From Arthrobacter agilis (lineage in GTDB: Bacteria > Actinomycetota > Actinomycetes > Actinomycetales > Micrococcaceae), in NCBI RefSeq assembly GCF_002157505.1, contig NZ_NFSC01000031.1, forward strand, positions 868,001 to 932,000: 64,000 nt of DNA, written 5' to 3'. This document shows, piece after piece, positions 25,721 through 34,806 of the stretch. The notes under the pieces were generated by a model that saw only the letters and a program-made list of their open reading frames with translations, was not told where the DNA came from and did not search any database. The stretch's first letter is position 1; the number at the start of each line of letters is the position of its first letter. The translations under genes were made by a program, and so were the position numbers.

Positions 25721-26280
25721 GTGAGGCCCCCGCCCACACCCTGAGCGTGCCCGACGCCGTCGGGTCACGCCCGGTGATCGGCATGATCTGGGCGCAGACC
25801 GAGAACGGCGTGATCGGCAGGGACGGCGGAATCCCCTGGCACGTACCGGAGGACATGGCGCACTTCAAGGCCACGACGACGGGGCATCCCGTCATCATGG
25901 GCCGCCGCACCTGGGAGTCCTTCCCCGAGAAGTTCCGGCCGCTGCCGGACCGCACCAACATCGTTCTTTCCCGATCCGGCTCCGCCGACCTGCCGGGCGC
26001 CATCGTCGTCGATTCACTCGATGCCGCCTTCGAGGCCGCGCAGGCCAGCCCGGGAGCCGAGGAGATCTGGGTCATCGGCGGCGGGCGGGTGTACGCCGAT
26101 GCCCTGCACCGCGCCAACGCCGCACTCGTCACCGTCGTCGAGTCCTCCGTGGAAGGCGACACCGTCGCTCCCGCCCTCGGAACCGACTGGGCGCTCGCCG
26201 CGCTGACCCCGGAGTCCGGCTGGCTGGAATCGTCGAGCGGGACCAGGTACCGGGTCAGCCTCTGGGCACGGCAGGGCTAG
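25717..26280 (+). CDS. folA: Dihydrofolate reductase
   Basis: The 187-residue protein reduces dihydrofolate with NADPH. Family motifs are [20 protein letters not shown], with the catalytic acid region around [20 protein letters not shown], then [19 protein letters not shown] and the cofactor loop [14 protein letters not shown]. About 18 extra N-terminal residues precede the usual DHFR start. ATG at 25717 overlaps the thyA stop (ATGA), so the pair is translationally coupled, as is usual for thyA-folA. Confidence 0.96.
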   Translation: MSEAPAHTLSVPDAVGSRPVIGMIWAQTENGVIGRDGGIPWHVPEDMAHFKATTTGHPVIMGRRTWESFPEKFRPLPDRTNIVLSRSGSADLPGAIVVDSLDAAFEAAQASPGAEEIWVIGGGRVYADALHRANAALVTVVESSVEGDTVAPALGTDWALAALTPESGWLESSSGTRYRVSLWARQG

Positions 26281-26375
26281 CTGGTCCGGGCTCGCCGCGG
26301 CTCCCTGGATGGAGGCGCCGGGCAGGCGTGAGGGAGGCCTCAGTCACAAAGAGGACCGGACGGGATCCTCACGCC

Positions 26376-26381
26376 TAAACT
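26376..26381 (+). promoter_or_regulatory. -10 box close to the asd start
   Basis: TAAACT ends seven bases before the asd ATG (26389). GGAG lies between them, so the transcript could be leaderless or carry a very short leader. Confidence 0.5.
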
Positions 26382-26388
26382 GGAGGGC

Positions 26389-27528
26389 ATGACTTCAGTA
26401 CCCGAGAGTTCCGCCCTGCCATCCGTCGGATTCGTGGGATGGCGCGGCATGGTGGGCTCGGTCCTCATGCAGCGGCTCCAGGACGAGGGCGATTTCGCCC
26501 GCATCAACCCCGTGTTCTTCTCGACGTCCGCCGCCGGTGGCGCAGCGCCGTCGTTCGCCGAGGGCGCCGGTACGCTCCAGGACGCGTACGACGTCGAGAC
26601 ACTCGCCAAGCTGCCGATCATCGTGACCGCGCAGGGCGGCGACTACACCTCCGAGGTCTATCCCAAGCTGCGCGACGCCGGCTGGTCGGGGCTGTGGCTC
26701 GACGCCGCATCGACCCTGCGCATGGAGCAGGACAGCATCATCGTGCTCGACCCGGTCAACCGGTCCGCCATCGATGCCGGCCTCGCCAGTGGCATCCGCG
26801 ACTTCATCGGCGGCAACTGCACGGTCTCCTGCATGCTCATGGGCCTGGGCGGACTCTTCCGCAATGGGCTCGTGGAGTGGGGCACGTCCATGACCTACCA
26901 GGCGGCCTCCGGTGGCGGCGCCCGCCACATGCGCGAACTCCTCACCCAGTTCGGCGCCCTCCACAGCACGGTGGCCATCAACCTGGACAACCCCGCGTCC
27001 GCGATCCTCGACATCGACCGTGCCATCCTCGCGAAGCAGCGGCACCCGAGCCTCGAGGCGACCCAGTTCGGTGTCCCCCTCGCCGGGTCTGTCATCCCCT
27101 GGATCGACAGCGACCTCGGCAACGGCCAGTCGAAGGAGGAGTGGAAGGCCGGGGCGGAGACCAACAAGATCCTCGGCACCGACACCCGCATCCCCTTCGA
27201 CGGCCTGTGCGTCCGTGTGGGCGCCATGAGGTCCCACTCCCAGGCGCTGACCCTCAAGCTGACCCAGGACCTGCCGGTCAGCGAGATCGAGTCGATCATC
27301 GCCGCGGACAACGAGTGGGTGCGCGTCATCCCCAACACCAAGACGGACACCCTCGCGGGCCTGACGCCGGTTGCGGCGACCGGCTCGCTGGAGATCCCCG
27401 TGGGCCGCGTCCGCAAGCTCGAGATGGGCCCGGACTACATCAGCGCCTTCACCGTGGGCGACCAGCTGTTGTGGGGTGCGGCCGAGCCGCTCCGCCGGAT
27501 GCTGATGATCGCCACCGGGAACCTCTAG
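26389..27528 (+). CDS. asd: Aspartate-semialdehyde dehydrogenase
   Basis: The 379-residue enzyme makes aspartate semialdehyde for lysine, diaminopimelate, methionine and threonine. It has the N-terminal [18 protein letters not shown] nucleotide-binding motif, the catalytic Cys in [31 protein letters not shown] and the substrate His in [14 protein letters not shown]. Length and motifs match the Gram-negative-type Asd (about 370) rather than the shorter usual actinobacterial form (about 345), which may mean old horizontal exchange. It converges with the PAS-ANTAR gene; the stops share a CTAG. Confidence 0.95.
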   Translation: MTSVPESSALPSVGFVGWRGMVGSVLMQRLQDEGDFARINPVFFSTSAAGGAAPSFAEGAGTLQDAYDVETLAKLPIIVTAQGGDYTSEVYPKLRDAGWSGLWLDAASTLRMEQDSIIVLDPVNRSAIDAGLASGIRDFIGGNCTVSCMLMGLGGLFRNGLVEWGTSMTYQAASGGGARHMRELLTQFGALHSTVAINLDNPASAILDIDRAILAKQRHPSLEATQFGVPLAGSVIPWIDSDLGNGQSKEEWKAGAETNKILGTDTRIPFDGLCVRVGAMRSHSQALTLKLTQDLPVSEIESIIAADNEWVRVIPNTKTDTLAGLTPVAATGSLEIPVGRVRKLEMGPDYISAFTVGDQLLWGAAEPLRRMLMIATGNL

Positions 27529-28340
27529 GACTCCCCGCTGCCAGCGGGCGCAGCGCCCGGCGCGGCCACCTGGTAGATCAGGGCGGTGGCGACATCCCGG
27601 AGCCGCACGTTGCTGTCGTTGGACATCTGCTTGAGGCGCAGGAACGCCTCATCACTGCCGCACCGGTAGCGTCCCATGAGGATGCCCTTCGCCTGGTCGA
27701 TGACTCCACGGGACGTGAGCGCCTCCTGCAACTGCTCCACCTCCCGGCGGGCGGAGTGGTAGAGGCTGGAATGCGCCATGGCGGTCGCGGCGTACTCCAC
27801 GAAGCGGCGTGAGGTCTCGCTCGAGGTTCCCGGCGTCGGCTCCTGCAGGTAGCCGAGCACCTTGACGAGGTCCTCACGGTAGTCGGTCACGTCCTCCACC
27901 TGCTGGAGGATGGCGATCAGCTCCCCGTCGTCGTCGAACACGGGGATGTTGACCGGGCTCCAGTAGCGCTCCACGAAAGCGCCCGGCTGGTGGGGATCGG
28001 GGATGTCGTAGCGGTGGATCAGCATGCTGTCGCGCTGCCCGGTCGAGATCACGCGTTCCAGGGACTGGCGCATGGCCCGCGCGGGGGCATCGTCGGACTG
28101 CAGGGGATTCTCGGGGAAGAGCTCGAACGCCTGGTGCCCGACAAGTTGCTCCCGCGCCATGCCGGTCGCCTCCGCGAATGCCGTGTTGACGTCGAGGATG
28201 ACGAAGTCCGTGTCCATCAGCGAGCAGGCCAGGGTCGTCGCCTCGAAAGTACTGGCGCGAAGGGCATCGGCCGCACCGACGGGACGGTGCTGCCTGACGT
28301 GCTGCTGCTGCTCGGCCATTCCGCTCCCCTGGTCCGCCAT
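27525..28340 (-). CDS. PAS and ANTAR domain regulator
   Basis: The roughly 271-residue protein has a PAS domain (about residues 30-150: [18 protein letters not shown], and a central [16 protein letters not shown]) and a C-terminal ANTAR domain ([20 protein letters not shown], then [19 protein letters not shown]). ANTAR domains bind paired RNA hairpins and prevent transcription termination. ATG at 28338-28340 follows GAGGAGG by seven bases; longer open starts lack conservation. No receiver or GAF domain is present, so the PAS part probably binds a ligand or cofactor. Target transcripts are unknown. Confidence 0.9.
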   Translation of the reverse strand: MADQGSGMAEQQQHVRQHRPVGAADALRASTFEATTLACSLMDTDFVILDVNTAFAEATGMAREQLVGHQAFELFPENPLQSDDAPARAMRQSLERVISTGQRDSMLIHRYDIPDPHQPGAFVERYWSPVNIPVFDDDGELIAILQQVEDVTDYREDLVKVLGYLQEPTPGTSSETSRRFVEYAATAMAHSSLYHSARREVEQLQEALTSRGVIDQAKGILMGRYRCGSDEAFLRLKQMSNDSNVRLRDVATALIYQVAAPGAAPAGSGES

Positions 28341-28501
28341 TCCAGTCCTCCTCGCCCGAAACGATCTACCGCCGGGCCGGGCCAGTGACGTGCAGTCGTA
28401 CGAACATCCGATGCTATCCAGTATTCCGGACATTCCGCCGGTGCAGTCCGCGGTTGCCGCGGAGCGAAGAAAAGGTCGGTGCGCAGCGGCAGGATGTGCG
28501 C

Positions 28502-28930
28502 ATGGACCCCGTGAACGCAGACACCATCCTCAAGCGCTTCTTCGCGGGCAGCAGCCACGTGCGGCATCCCGAGAGCCTCCTGCGCTACGAGCGGGTGCAG
28601 TGCCACCTCCGGCACTACCTCGAGCATGTCGCCGTCACCCGTCTGGCGGCCGCCGAGCGCGAGCTGCTCGAACTGGAGCGACAGTTCGGCACAGCTGCGC
28701 CGTACGTCCAGGTGATGGGTGCCCGGGAACTGCTGCACGCTCTGCCGGACTTCCTCGCGGCCCCTCAGCTCCTTCCCGACTTCCACGACCGTCTCGCCCA
28801 GATCAGCGTGGCATCCCGTTTGGCCCAGTGGCTGTGCTCGCGGCGGCTCGTGCAGCGCGAGGACAGCTGGGACGACGTCGTCCTTACGCGTGCCGCTGCT
28901 GAGCAGGCGCGGCGCTCCCCCGCGCTGTAG
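28502..28930 (+). CDS. Conserved-looking protein of unknown function (142 residues)
   Basis: The frame begins MDPVNADTILKRFFAGSSHV and is helix-rich, with charged and leucine-rich stretches (LAAAERELLELERQFGTAA, then FLAAPQLLPDFHDRLAQI). Codon use is that of the neighbours. A CAGGAT box ends six bases before the ATG, as for leaderless genes here. Longer open sequence upstream overlaps the divergent PAS-ANTAR promoter. No domain was recognised. Confidence 0.65.
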   Translation: MDPVNADTILKRFFAGSSHVRHPESLLRYERVQCHLRHYLEHVAVTRLAAAERELLELERQFGTAAPYVQVMGARELLHALPDFLAAPQLLPDFHDRLAQISVASRLAQWLCSRRLVQREDSWDDVVLTRAAAEQARRSPAL

Positions 28931-28972
28931 GAGTACCGGGCCGGACGGCCCGGCCGGCGGGATCCGGGCGGC

Positions 28973-30064
28973 TCAGAGCTTGCAGTTGATGAGCAGCGGC
29001 TCCGGTTCCAGTCGGATGCCGAAGGTGCGCTCGACGCCGTCCCGTACGAGCCCGGCGACAGCCAGGAGGTCCGACGCCGAGGCGCCTCCCCTGTTGGTGA
29101 CGGCCAGCGTGTGCTTGGTGGACAGCGATGCCCGCCCTCCTGCCGCAGCGTGGCCGTCGTCGTCGGCGAGGCCGAAGCCCTTCGAGAACCCGGCGTGCTC
29201 GATCAGCCACGCCGCGCTGAGCTTCACCTGGCCGTCGGCTCCGGACGGGTACCGGGGGGTCTCGTCCGGCAGGCGGTCCGCGACCTCCTGCGCGACGATG
29301 GGGTTGGTGAAGAACGATCCCGTGCTCCACGTGTCCGGGTCGGGGGCGTCGAGCACCATGCCCTTGCCTGCGCGCAGCTTCAGCACCTCGCGGCGCACGT
29401 CGTTCGCGTAGGCACGGGCGCCCACCTCGATCCCCAGGGCCCGCGCGAGCTCCGCATACCGGACCGGCTTGCTCATCCGGCCCAGTCCCAGCTGGAACTC
29501 GACCGACAGCACCACGTAGCGCGGAGACCCGTCGACGGTGCTGCGCTTGAGGAGGGAGTCCCGGTAGCCGAACTTCAGCTCGAAGTTGGTGAAGCTCTTG
29601 ATGCTGTCCGTCTCGCGGTCGTATGTCCGCACCGTGGCGATGGTCTGGGACACGTCCGTTCCGTAGGCCCCGACGTTCTGGACGGGCGTGGCCCCGGTGG
29701 AGCCGGGGATGCCCGAGAGGGCTTCGAGCCCGGAGAACGCGTGCATCACCGTGTACCGAACGAGCTCGTCCCAGTCCTGGCCTGCCTGCGCCTTGACCAT
29801 GACGCCACCGCAGGTGGCGTCGTCGTCGTTCACCGTGAAGCCCGTGGAGGTGATGTGGAGGACGGTACCGTCGAAACCGTCGTCACCGATCAGCAGGTTC
29901 GAGCCCCCGCTGATGATCAGGAGCGACTCCCCCGCGGCGTCGGCGGCGCGGACCGCCTCGACGATCTCGGATTCCGTCGACGCTGCCACGAGGGTGCGCG
30001 CGGGTCCTCCCACGCGGGCCGTCGTGAGGTCGGCGAGGCGCGTGCCCGTGACGGGAACGGTCAC
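28973..30064 (-). CDS. murB: UDP-N-acetylenolpyruvoylglucosamine reductase
   Basis: The 363-residue flavoenzyme reduces UDP-GlcNAc-enolpyruvate in peptidoglycan precursor synthesis. Motifs include the FAD site ESLLIISGGSNLLIGDDGFD, GLEALSGIPGSTGATPVQNV and GAYG, with the catalytic Ser in the GSFFTNPIV stretch and a C-terminal Glu near LEPEPL. It starts at GTG (30062-30064), overlapping the MaoC stop as GTGA. Type I length (about 350 residues) fits. MurB downstream of the HadA/HadB-like pair is common in actinobacteria. Confidence 0.96.
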   Translation of the reverse strand: MTVPVTGTRLADLTTARVGGPARTLVAASTESEIVEAVRAADAAGESLLIISGGSNLLIGDDGFDGTVLHITSTGFTVNDDDATCGGVMVKAQAGQDWDELVRYTVMHAFSGLEALSGIPGSTGATPVQNVGAYGTDVSQTIATVRTYDRETDSIKSFTNFELKFGYRDSLLKRSTVDGSPRYVVLSVEFQLGLGRMSKPVRYAELARALGIEVGARAYANDVRREVLKLRAGKGMVLDAPDPDTWSTGSFFTNPIVAQEVADRLPDETPRYPSGADGQVKLSAAWLIEHAGFSKGFGLADDDGHAAAGGRASLSTKHTLAVTNRGGASASDLLAVAGLVRDGVERTFGIRLEPEPLLINCKL

Positions 30065-30501
30065 GGGAGTTTCACCACGGCCTGCGCCTTGACGAGGACC
30101 TTCTGTCCGGCGAACGTCACCGTGAGGTCGATGCGCGCCGTGGACCGTTCGGTGTCGAGCGCACCGACGACGCCGGTCACCTCGACGACGGCGCCGGGCT
30201 CGCCGGGCAGCGCCGTCGTGTCCTCGACGATCACCGGTTTGGTGAAGCGCGTCTGGTAGTCGACGACGGCGGCCGGGTCACCGATCCAGTCGGTCACGAG
30301 CTGCACCGCTGCACCCATCGTGAACATTCCGTGGGCAATGACACCGGGGAGCCCCACGCCCTCTGCGAACGCCTGGTTCCAGTGGATCGGGTTGAGGTCT
30401 CCCGACGCGCCGGCGTACCGCACGAGGTCCTGCCGGGTGATGTCGATCGTGGTCGAGCCGAGCTGCTGGCCGACCTCGAGGGTAGGTGTTGAAACTGCCA
30501 T
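30061..30501 (-). CDS. hadB: MaoC/HadB-like dehydratase
   Basis: The 146-residue hotdog-fold protein carries the hydratase-2 motif YAGASGDLNPIHWNQAFAEG (catalytic Asp and His) and GVIAHGMFTMG. In mycobacteria HadB pairs with HadA as a beta-hydroxyacyl-ACP dehydratase; here mycolic acids are not expected, so a related fatty-acyl role is inferred. The ATG lies two bases after the HadA-like stop and its stop overlaps murB, so the three genes form one operon. Confidence 0.88.
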   Translation of the reverse strand: MAVSTPTLEVGQQLGSTTIDITRQDLVRYAGASGDLNPIHWNQAFAEGVGLPGVIAHGMFTMGAAVQLVTDWIGDPAAVVDYQTRFTKPVIVEDTTALPGEPGAVVEVTGVVGALDTERSTARIDLTVTFAGQKVLVKAQAVVKLP

Positions 30502-30503
30502 GG

Positions 30504-30953
30504 CTACTGGTCCTCTCCGCGCACGAGAAGGGATGAGGTGGACGTGGCCGTCGGCTCGCCGTCGACGGTCGAGATCTCGGCGCGCGTGGTGATCATCGCC
30601 CCGCCGCCCATGGCGCGCACCTGGTCGACGTGCAGTTCGGCGACGAGTTGGTCTCCGGCGAGGATGGGGCGGTGGTGGATGAAGCGCTGGTCGGCGTGGA
30701 CCACGCGGGTGAAGTCGATGCCTGCGTCCGGATCATTGATGAGCTGGGCGTCGGCGCGCTGGGCCACGATGATGGCGAAGGTGGGCGGGGCCACGAGGTC
30801 CCGGTAGCCGAGCGCTGCCGCAGCGTCGACGTCGTAGTGCGCCGGGTGCGTGGCCTTGACGGCCCGGGCGAAGTCGCGGATGGCCTCGCGTCCCACGGAG
30901 TAGGTGTCTCCCGCGGGATAGCTGCGTCCCTGCAGGTCTGGGTCGATGGTCAT
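30504..30953 (-). CDS. hadA: HadA-like (FAS1-dehydratase/UPF0336) protein
   Basis: The 149-residue hotdog protein has the HadA pattern: AIRDFARAVKATHPAHYDVD, APPTFAIIVAQRADAQL and VVHADQRFIHHRPILAGDQL. It lacks the catalytic pair and normally forms a heterodimer with HadB, which is the next gene. CCGGAGGATCC precedes the ATG at 30953. The hadA-hadB-murB order on one strand indicates an operon. No hadC-like third gene was seen. Confidence 0.88.
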   Translation of the reverse strand: MTIDPDLQGRSYPAGDTYSVGREAIRDFARAVKATHPAHYDVDAAAALGYRDLVAPPTFAIIVAQRADAQLINDPDAGIDFTRVVHADQRFIHHRPILAGDQLVAELHVDQVRAMGGGAMITTRAEISTVDGEPTATSTSSLLVRGEDQ

Positions 30954-31035
30954 GGATCCTCCGGTGGAAGCGGGGTCGGGCGTTGCTGGTAATCCTGGTG
31001 CGGAATCTGGGGGTTCGCGCCGGTCGGCGCTCCGG

Positions 31036-31266
31036 TCAGCGAGTGTCGGTCCTGCGGCGTCGGGCGTCGCGCGACCGGACGACCATGCCTGCGAGGTGGC
31101 ACACCATGCCGACCACGATGATCGAGATGCCCGTGAAGACGAGGCCGGTCCGGTCCGTCGCGGCGCCGCCCACGGCGATGAGGATGCCGATCGCCGTGGT
31201 CACCAGTGCCGAGACCACCAGCCTTCGGTACAGGTCCGAGCCGGTCTCCCAGGGCGTGTTCAGCAT
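31036..31266 (-). CDS. Small two-helix membrane protein (76 residues)
   Basis: MLNTPWETGSDLYRRLVVSA leads into two hydrophobic helices (VTTAIGILIAVGG and LVFTGISIIVVGMVCHLAGM) and a basic tail RSRDARRRRTDTR. A TAGAAT box ends six bases before the ATG (31264-31266), suggesting a leaderless mRNA. The pattern resembles small actinobacterial membrane families such as DUF3188, but the family was not confirmed. Function unknown. Confidence 0.72.
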   Translation of the reverse strand: MLNTPWETGSDLYRRLVVSALVTTAIGILIAVGGAATDRTGLVFTGISIIVVGMVCHLAGMVVRSRDARRRRTDTR

Positions 31267-31297
31267 GATCCGATTCTACGGGTGTCAGCGCCGATGC

Positions 31298-32317
31298 TCA
31301 GAAGAGGGCTTCCTGGACAGCGGGTACCGGCGTGCTGAAGTCGCCGAAACGCAACCGCCTGCCCTTGAGCTGGGCGAGGTCCGCAACGAACTCCAGGTCC
31401 GTTCCCTCGATCGAGACCAGGGCGGACGGCCCGATCAGCTCGCGGACGCTGAACCCGTGCCGCCCGCTTCCGAGGGGCTGCGGATACGGCTGCAGTCCGC
31501 CCAGGCCGAGGACGGCGGACCACGACGGCGGCGGGTCGAACTCCTCGTGCACCACCTCGAAGCCGTCGATGCCGAGCCCGCTCTCGAGCAGTCCCCGGGC
31601 CGCCAGGGCGAAGCCGTCATTGATGGATTCGAGCCGGGCGAAGGGCAGCGGCGCGCACAGGGATGCCGCCTTGGCCCCGGACCTCACGGCCTGCTGCAGC
31701 CCGACGGTCCGGGTCACCTCGTCCTCGAGAATGCGGACGATCCGCCCGTCGGCCGCATGGGCGACGTACTGCGCGATGACGGCGCCCTGTTCCACGAGGC
31801 GCGCCCGCTTCCGCGGATCCGAGGCGGTGCCGACCTTGCTCGAACCATCCGCGAACGTCGCGACGTACAGCCAGTGGGGCTGGTCGAGGTAGCGCTTGAG
31901 CCCGGCCGGAGCGATGCCGGAGCGGTGGATGTCGTGCATGAAACGGACGTCGTCCTGTGCGAAGCACCGCCCGCACTGGTAGCCGCGTTCGGCCGGCGCC
32001 TGGTCCGCGCAGTGCACCTGGGTCCGGTCGTCACGCCCGTGGACGCGCTGGAAGCCCAGGCAGAACTTCCCCTCCTCGGGAACCTCGAAGGCCAGCTTCC
32101 TCCCCGGGAGGTCGAGGTCCCATGTCCGGTCGTCGTGCGCCCCGCCGTCGCGCGCTCCGCCCTCCTGGACCGGCGCCCCGGAGGGCGCCCCGGACGAGGC
32201 CCCCGCCGGTGCCCCGGACGGCGCCCCGGACACGTTCTCCGGGGGCACCGGATACAGCGACAGGACGGGACCCGAGGCATGCCAGGCCACGCCACTGCAG
32301 AGGTAGATGGGGTTCAT
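31298..32317 (-). CDS. DUF2797 domain protein
   Basis: The 339-residue protein has an N-terminal region CSGVAWHASGPVLSLYPV, a Gly/Ala/Pro-rich insert encoded by a short DNA repeat, and a conserved block FCLGFQRVHGRDDRTQVHC then ERGYQCGRC, whose cysteines suggest a zinc site. A further block FMHDIHRSGIAP and PHWLYVATFADGSSKVGTA matches the DUF2797 pattern. Biochemical role is unknown. A TAGGCT box ends six bases before the ATG (32315-32317). It precedes the small membrane gene on the same strand and follows the DNA ligase by 53 bases. Confidence 0.82.
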   Translation of the reverse strand: MNPIYLCSGVAWHASGPVLSLYPVPPENVSGAPSGAPAGASSGAPSGAPVQEGGARDGGAHDDRTWDLDLPGRKLAFEVPEEGKFCLGFQRVHGRDDRTQVHCADQAPAERGYQCGRCFAQDDVRFMHDIHRSGIAPAGLKRYLDQPHWLYVATFADGSSKVGTASDPRKRARLVEQGAVIAQYVAHAADGRIVRILEDEVTRTVGLQQAVRSGAKAASLCAPLPFARLESINDGFALAARGLLESGLGIDGFEVVHEEFDPPPSWSAVLGLGGLQPYPQPLGSGRHGFSVRELIGPSALVSIEGTDLEFVADLAQLKGRRLRFGDFSTPVPAVQEALF

Positions 32318-32370
32318 CCCTTCAGCCTAGACAGGCGGATGCAGTGACGCGCTGCGGGAGCGCGGGCAGC

Positions 32371-33420
32371 TCAGGCGAGCACCTTGCTGAGGTCGTACGC
32401 CGCGGGGATGTCGAGCTGCTCGAAGGTGCAGGAACGCGCCTCGCGATCGGGCCGCCACCGTTCGAACTGGACCGTGTGGCGGAAGCGGTCGCCCTCCATC
32501 TGGTCGTACCGCACCTCGACGACCCGCCGGGGCTCCAGCCGGATGTAGGAAACATCCTTCGCGGAGGCGAAGCGGTTGCGGTCGGTCGCGCCGAGCTCGA
32601 CCTCGCCGCCGGCGTCGCGCATCACGTCGGGCTCCAGGTCGTCCACGAGCTCCAGGCGCCGCTTGTCGGAGAAGGCCGAGATGCCGCCCACGTTCCGCAA
32701 CTCGCCGCCGTCGTCGTACAGGCCGAGCAGCAGCGAGCCGACGCCCTGGCCGGACTTGTGCACCCGGTACCCAAGCACCACGACGTCGGCGCTGCGGTGG
32801 TGCTTGACCTTGAGCATGAGCCGCTTGTTCGGCCCATATGCCGCCGCGAGGGGCTTCGCCACGACGCCGTCCAGTCCGGCCCCCTCGAACTCGACGAGCC
32901 AGCGCCGCGCGAGCTCGACGTCGTGCGTGACCTGCGACAGGTGGACCGGCGCGGAGAAGGACTCCCCGATGCCCTGGAGCGCCGTCCGCCGCTCGCGGAA
33001 GGGGACGTCCGTCAGGTCGTTGTCGTCGATGCCGAGGAGGTCGAAGGCGACGAACGACGACGGCGTCTGCCCCGCCAGGAGGCGTACCCTGCTCTCCGCC
33101 GGGTGGATGCGCTGGGACAGGGCCTCCCAGTCCAGCCTCTCCGCGCCCTGCTCGCCCTGCCGCACCACGATCTCGCCGTCGACGACGCAGCGCCGAGGGA
33201 GGTTCTCGAGCAGCGCCTCGACGAGTTCGGGGAAGTACCGGGTGAGCATCTTCGAGCCGCGGCTGCCGATCTCGCAGGTGCCGTCCTCGATCCTCACGAT
33301 CGCCCGGAAGCCGTCCCATTTCGGCTCGTAGAGCAGTCCGCCGGGAACGCTGTCCGGCTCGGGAACGGCGTCCACGGCCTTCGCCAGCATCGGCTGGACG
33401 GGGAACGGCAGGCCCGTCAT
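32371..33420 (-). CDS. ligC: ATP-dependent DNA ligase (LigC-like)
   Basis: The 349-residue protein seals DNA nicks. The nucleotidyltransferase lysine is in YEPKWDGFRAIVRIEDG; further motifs are GSRGSKMLTRYFPEL (motif Ia region), VAFDLLGIDDNDL (III), EGAGLDGVVAKPL (IV) and LMLKVKHHRSADVVVLGYRV (V). A C-terminal OB-fold follows. Size and motifs match actinobacterial LigC, which acts in repair rather than replication. No polymerase or Ku gene is adjacent, so it is not part of a local LigD-Ku set. Confidence 0.93.
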   Translation of the reverse strand: MTGLPFPVQPMLAKAVDAVPEPDSVPGGLLYEPKWDGFRAIVRIEDGTCEIGSRGSKMLTRYFPELVEALLENLPRRCVVDGEIVVRQGEQGAERLDWEALSQRIHPAESRVRLLAGQTPSSFVAFDLLGIDDNDLTDVPFRERRTALQGIGESFSAPVHLSQVTHDVELARRWLVEFEGAGLDGVVAKPLAAAYGPNKRLMLKVKHHRSADVVVLGYRVHKSGQGVGSLLLGLYDDGGELRNVGGISAFSDKRRLELVDDLEPDVMRDAGGEVELGATDRNRFASAKDVSYIRLEPRRVVEVRYDQMEGDRFRHTVQFERWRPDREARSCTFEQLDIPAAYDLSKVLA

Positions 33421-33540
33421 GCCGTGACTCCGCTTCCGCCGCGGTGCGAGCTTCCGACTGTCGTGCCTGGAACGTCGTCTCCGGACATGCTGCTCTCCCG
33501 TGGATAGGGCGTGTGGCTGCCCTCTGCAACTGCGGGCATT

Positions 33541-33562
33541 ATTAACAAACGATTAACGAACG
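33541..33562. promoter_or_regulatory. Two 11-bp repeats upstream of the PAP2 gene
   Basis: attaacaaacg (33541-33551) and attaacgaacg (33552-33562) are direct repeats with one mismatch, in a locally AT-rich patch 27 bases before the PAP2 start. They contain AC-N9-AC and TTAAC-N6-TTAAC, the layout of GlnR sites, but 11-bp repeats are also used by PhoP-type regulators. Which regulator binds, if any, is not known. Confidence 0.5.
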
Positions 33563-33588
33563 GCATCATACTGCGCTAGAAATGTCTG

Positions 33589-34650
33589 ATGAAGCTGAAA
33601 GCTCCGGCACCGACGCGCGTCCTCCCCGGGTTCTTCCGCGTTCCCTTCGCCGTGGCGGCGTCCTTCAGCGTCTTCACGGCGGGAACGGCCGTGGCTTTCG
33701 ACTTGCCGCTGCGTGATCCGGACGGTTTCCTGGGCCCCAGCTACATCCGCCTGCCCTTCCTCCTGGCCGCGATGATCCTGGTCGACGTCGCCTCGCGGAC
33801 GCTGCTCCAGCGGCCTTCCTCGCGGAACGTCCTCGGTCTGGCTGCTGCCGAGTTCCGCCGTCGATGGTCCGCCCCACGACTGGTGGCCACCTCGGTGGGA
33901 ATCCTCACCTTCTACCTCGCGTATGTCTCGTACCGCAATATGAAGAGCTTCCTGCCGTTCATCCGTGACCGGGTGATGGATCCCGTTCTCCAGCAGAGCG
34001 ATCGATGGCTCACCGGTGGCAGCCAGCCCGGGGACCTACTCCAGCAGGTCCTCGGAACAGGACTGAGCGCCCACGTCCTGTCCGCCGTGTATGTGTCCTA
34101 CCTCGTTTTCGCCCCGTTGTCCGTTGCCGCCGCCCTCGCCTGGTCCCGGCAGTTGTCCCGCGGGGCCTGGTACGTCAGCGCGTTGTCCTTCAACTGGATC
34201 CTCGGCGCGGCAAGCTATTACGCGCTGCCCTCCCTGGGACCGATCTTCGTCGAGCGGATCCACTACACGGACCTGCCCGACACGGCCGTCACGGACCTGC
34301 AGGAATCCCTGTACCGGAATCGGCTGCGGGTCCTCGCCGATCCCCACGCCACGGACTCCATGCACGGTATCGCGGCCTTCGCGTCCCTGCACGTGTCAGT
34401 GGTCTTCACCGCCGCCCTGATCGCGCACCTGGTCCGCCTGCCGCTCGTCCTCCGGGTCATCCTCTGGATCTACGTCCTGCTCACCGCCCTCGCCACCGTC
34501 TACTTCGGGTGGCATTACCTCGTCGACGTCGTTGCCGGTGCTGCCGTCGGCGCAATCGCGACCTGGCTGGCGAGACTCGCCACACCCGAGGGACCACACA
34601 CTGAACAGCGGGTGGAGCAGCAGCCGTTGACGATCGGCCTGCGTGCCTGA
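33589..34650 (+). CDS. PAP2-superfamily membrane phosphatase or phosphoinositol transferase
   Basis: The 353-residue protein has about six membrane helices. The PAP2/inositol-phosphorylceramide-synthase core is visible: a conserved GAASYYALPSLGPIFVERI, MHGIAAFASLHVSVVFTAAL with the catalytic His, and WHYLVDVVAGAAVGAIATWL with the His/Asp of the second motif. Such proteins dephosphorylate phosphatidic acid or isoprenyl phosphates, or transfer phosphoinositol to lipids. ATG at 33589 is preceded by a -10-like CATACT or TAGAAA and the repeated ATTAAC elements. The substrate cannot be deduced. Confidence 0.85.
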   Translation: MKLKAPAPTRVLPGFFRVPFAVAASFSVFTAGTAVAFDLPLRDPDGFLGPSYIRLPFLLAAMILVDVASRTLLQRPSSRNVLGLAAAEFRRRWSAPRLVATSVGILTFYLAYVSYRNMKSFLPFIRDRVMDPVLQQSDRWLTGGSQPGDLLQQVLGTGLSAHVLSAVYVSYLVFAPLSVAAALAWSRQLSRGAWYVSALSFNWILGAASYYALPSLGPIFVERIHYTDLPDTAVTDLQESLYRNRLRVLADPHATDSMHGIAAFASLHVSVVFTAALIAHLVRLPLVLRVILWIYVLLTALATVYFGWHYLVDVVAGAAVGAIATWLARLATPEGPHTEQRVEQQPLTIGLRA

Positions 34651-34806
34651 AGCACCGGCTCCATTCTCCTTGCCTGCCGGGCCGGTTGCGGATCCCTGGC
34701 GAGCCGGTCCCGGGTCGCGCCCTTGGCACACGCGCTCGTCGGCTCGATGATGGGTGCGCAGGTGGCGCCGCATCCGTCGGCGCCGCAGACCGGGAAGGGG
34801 TACGCC

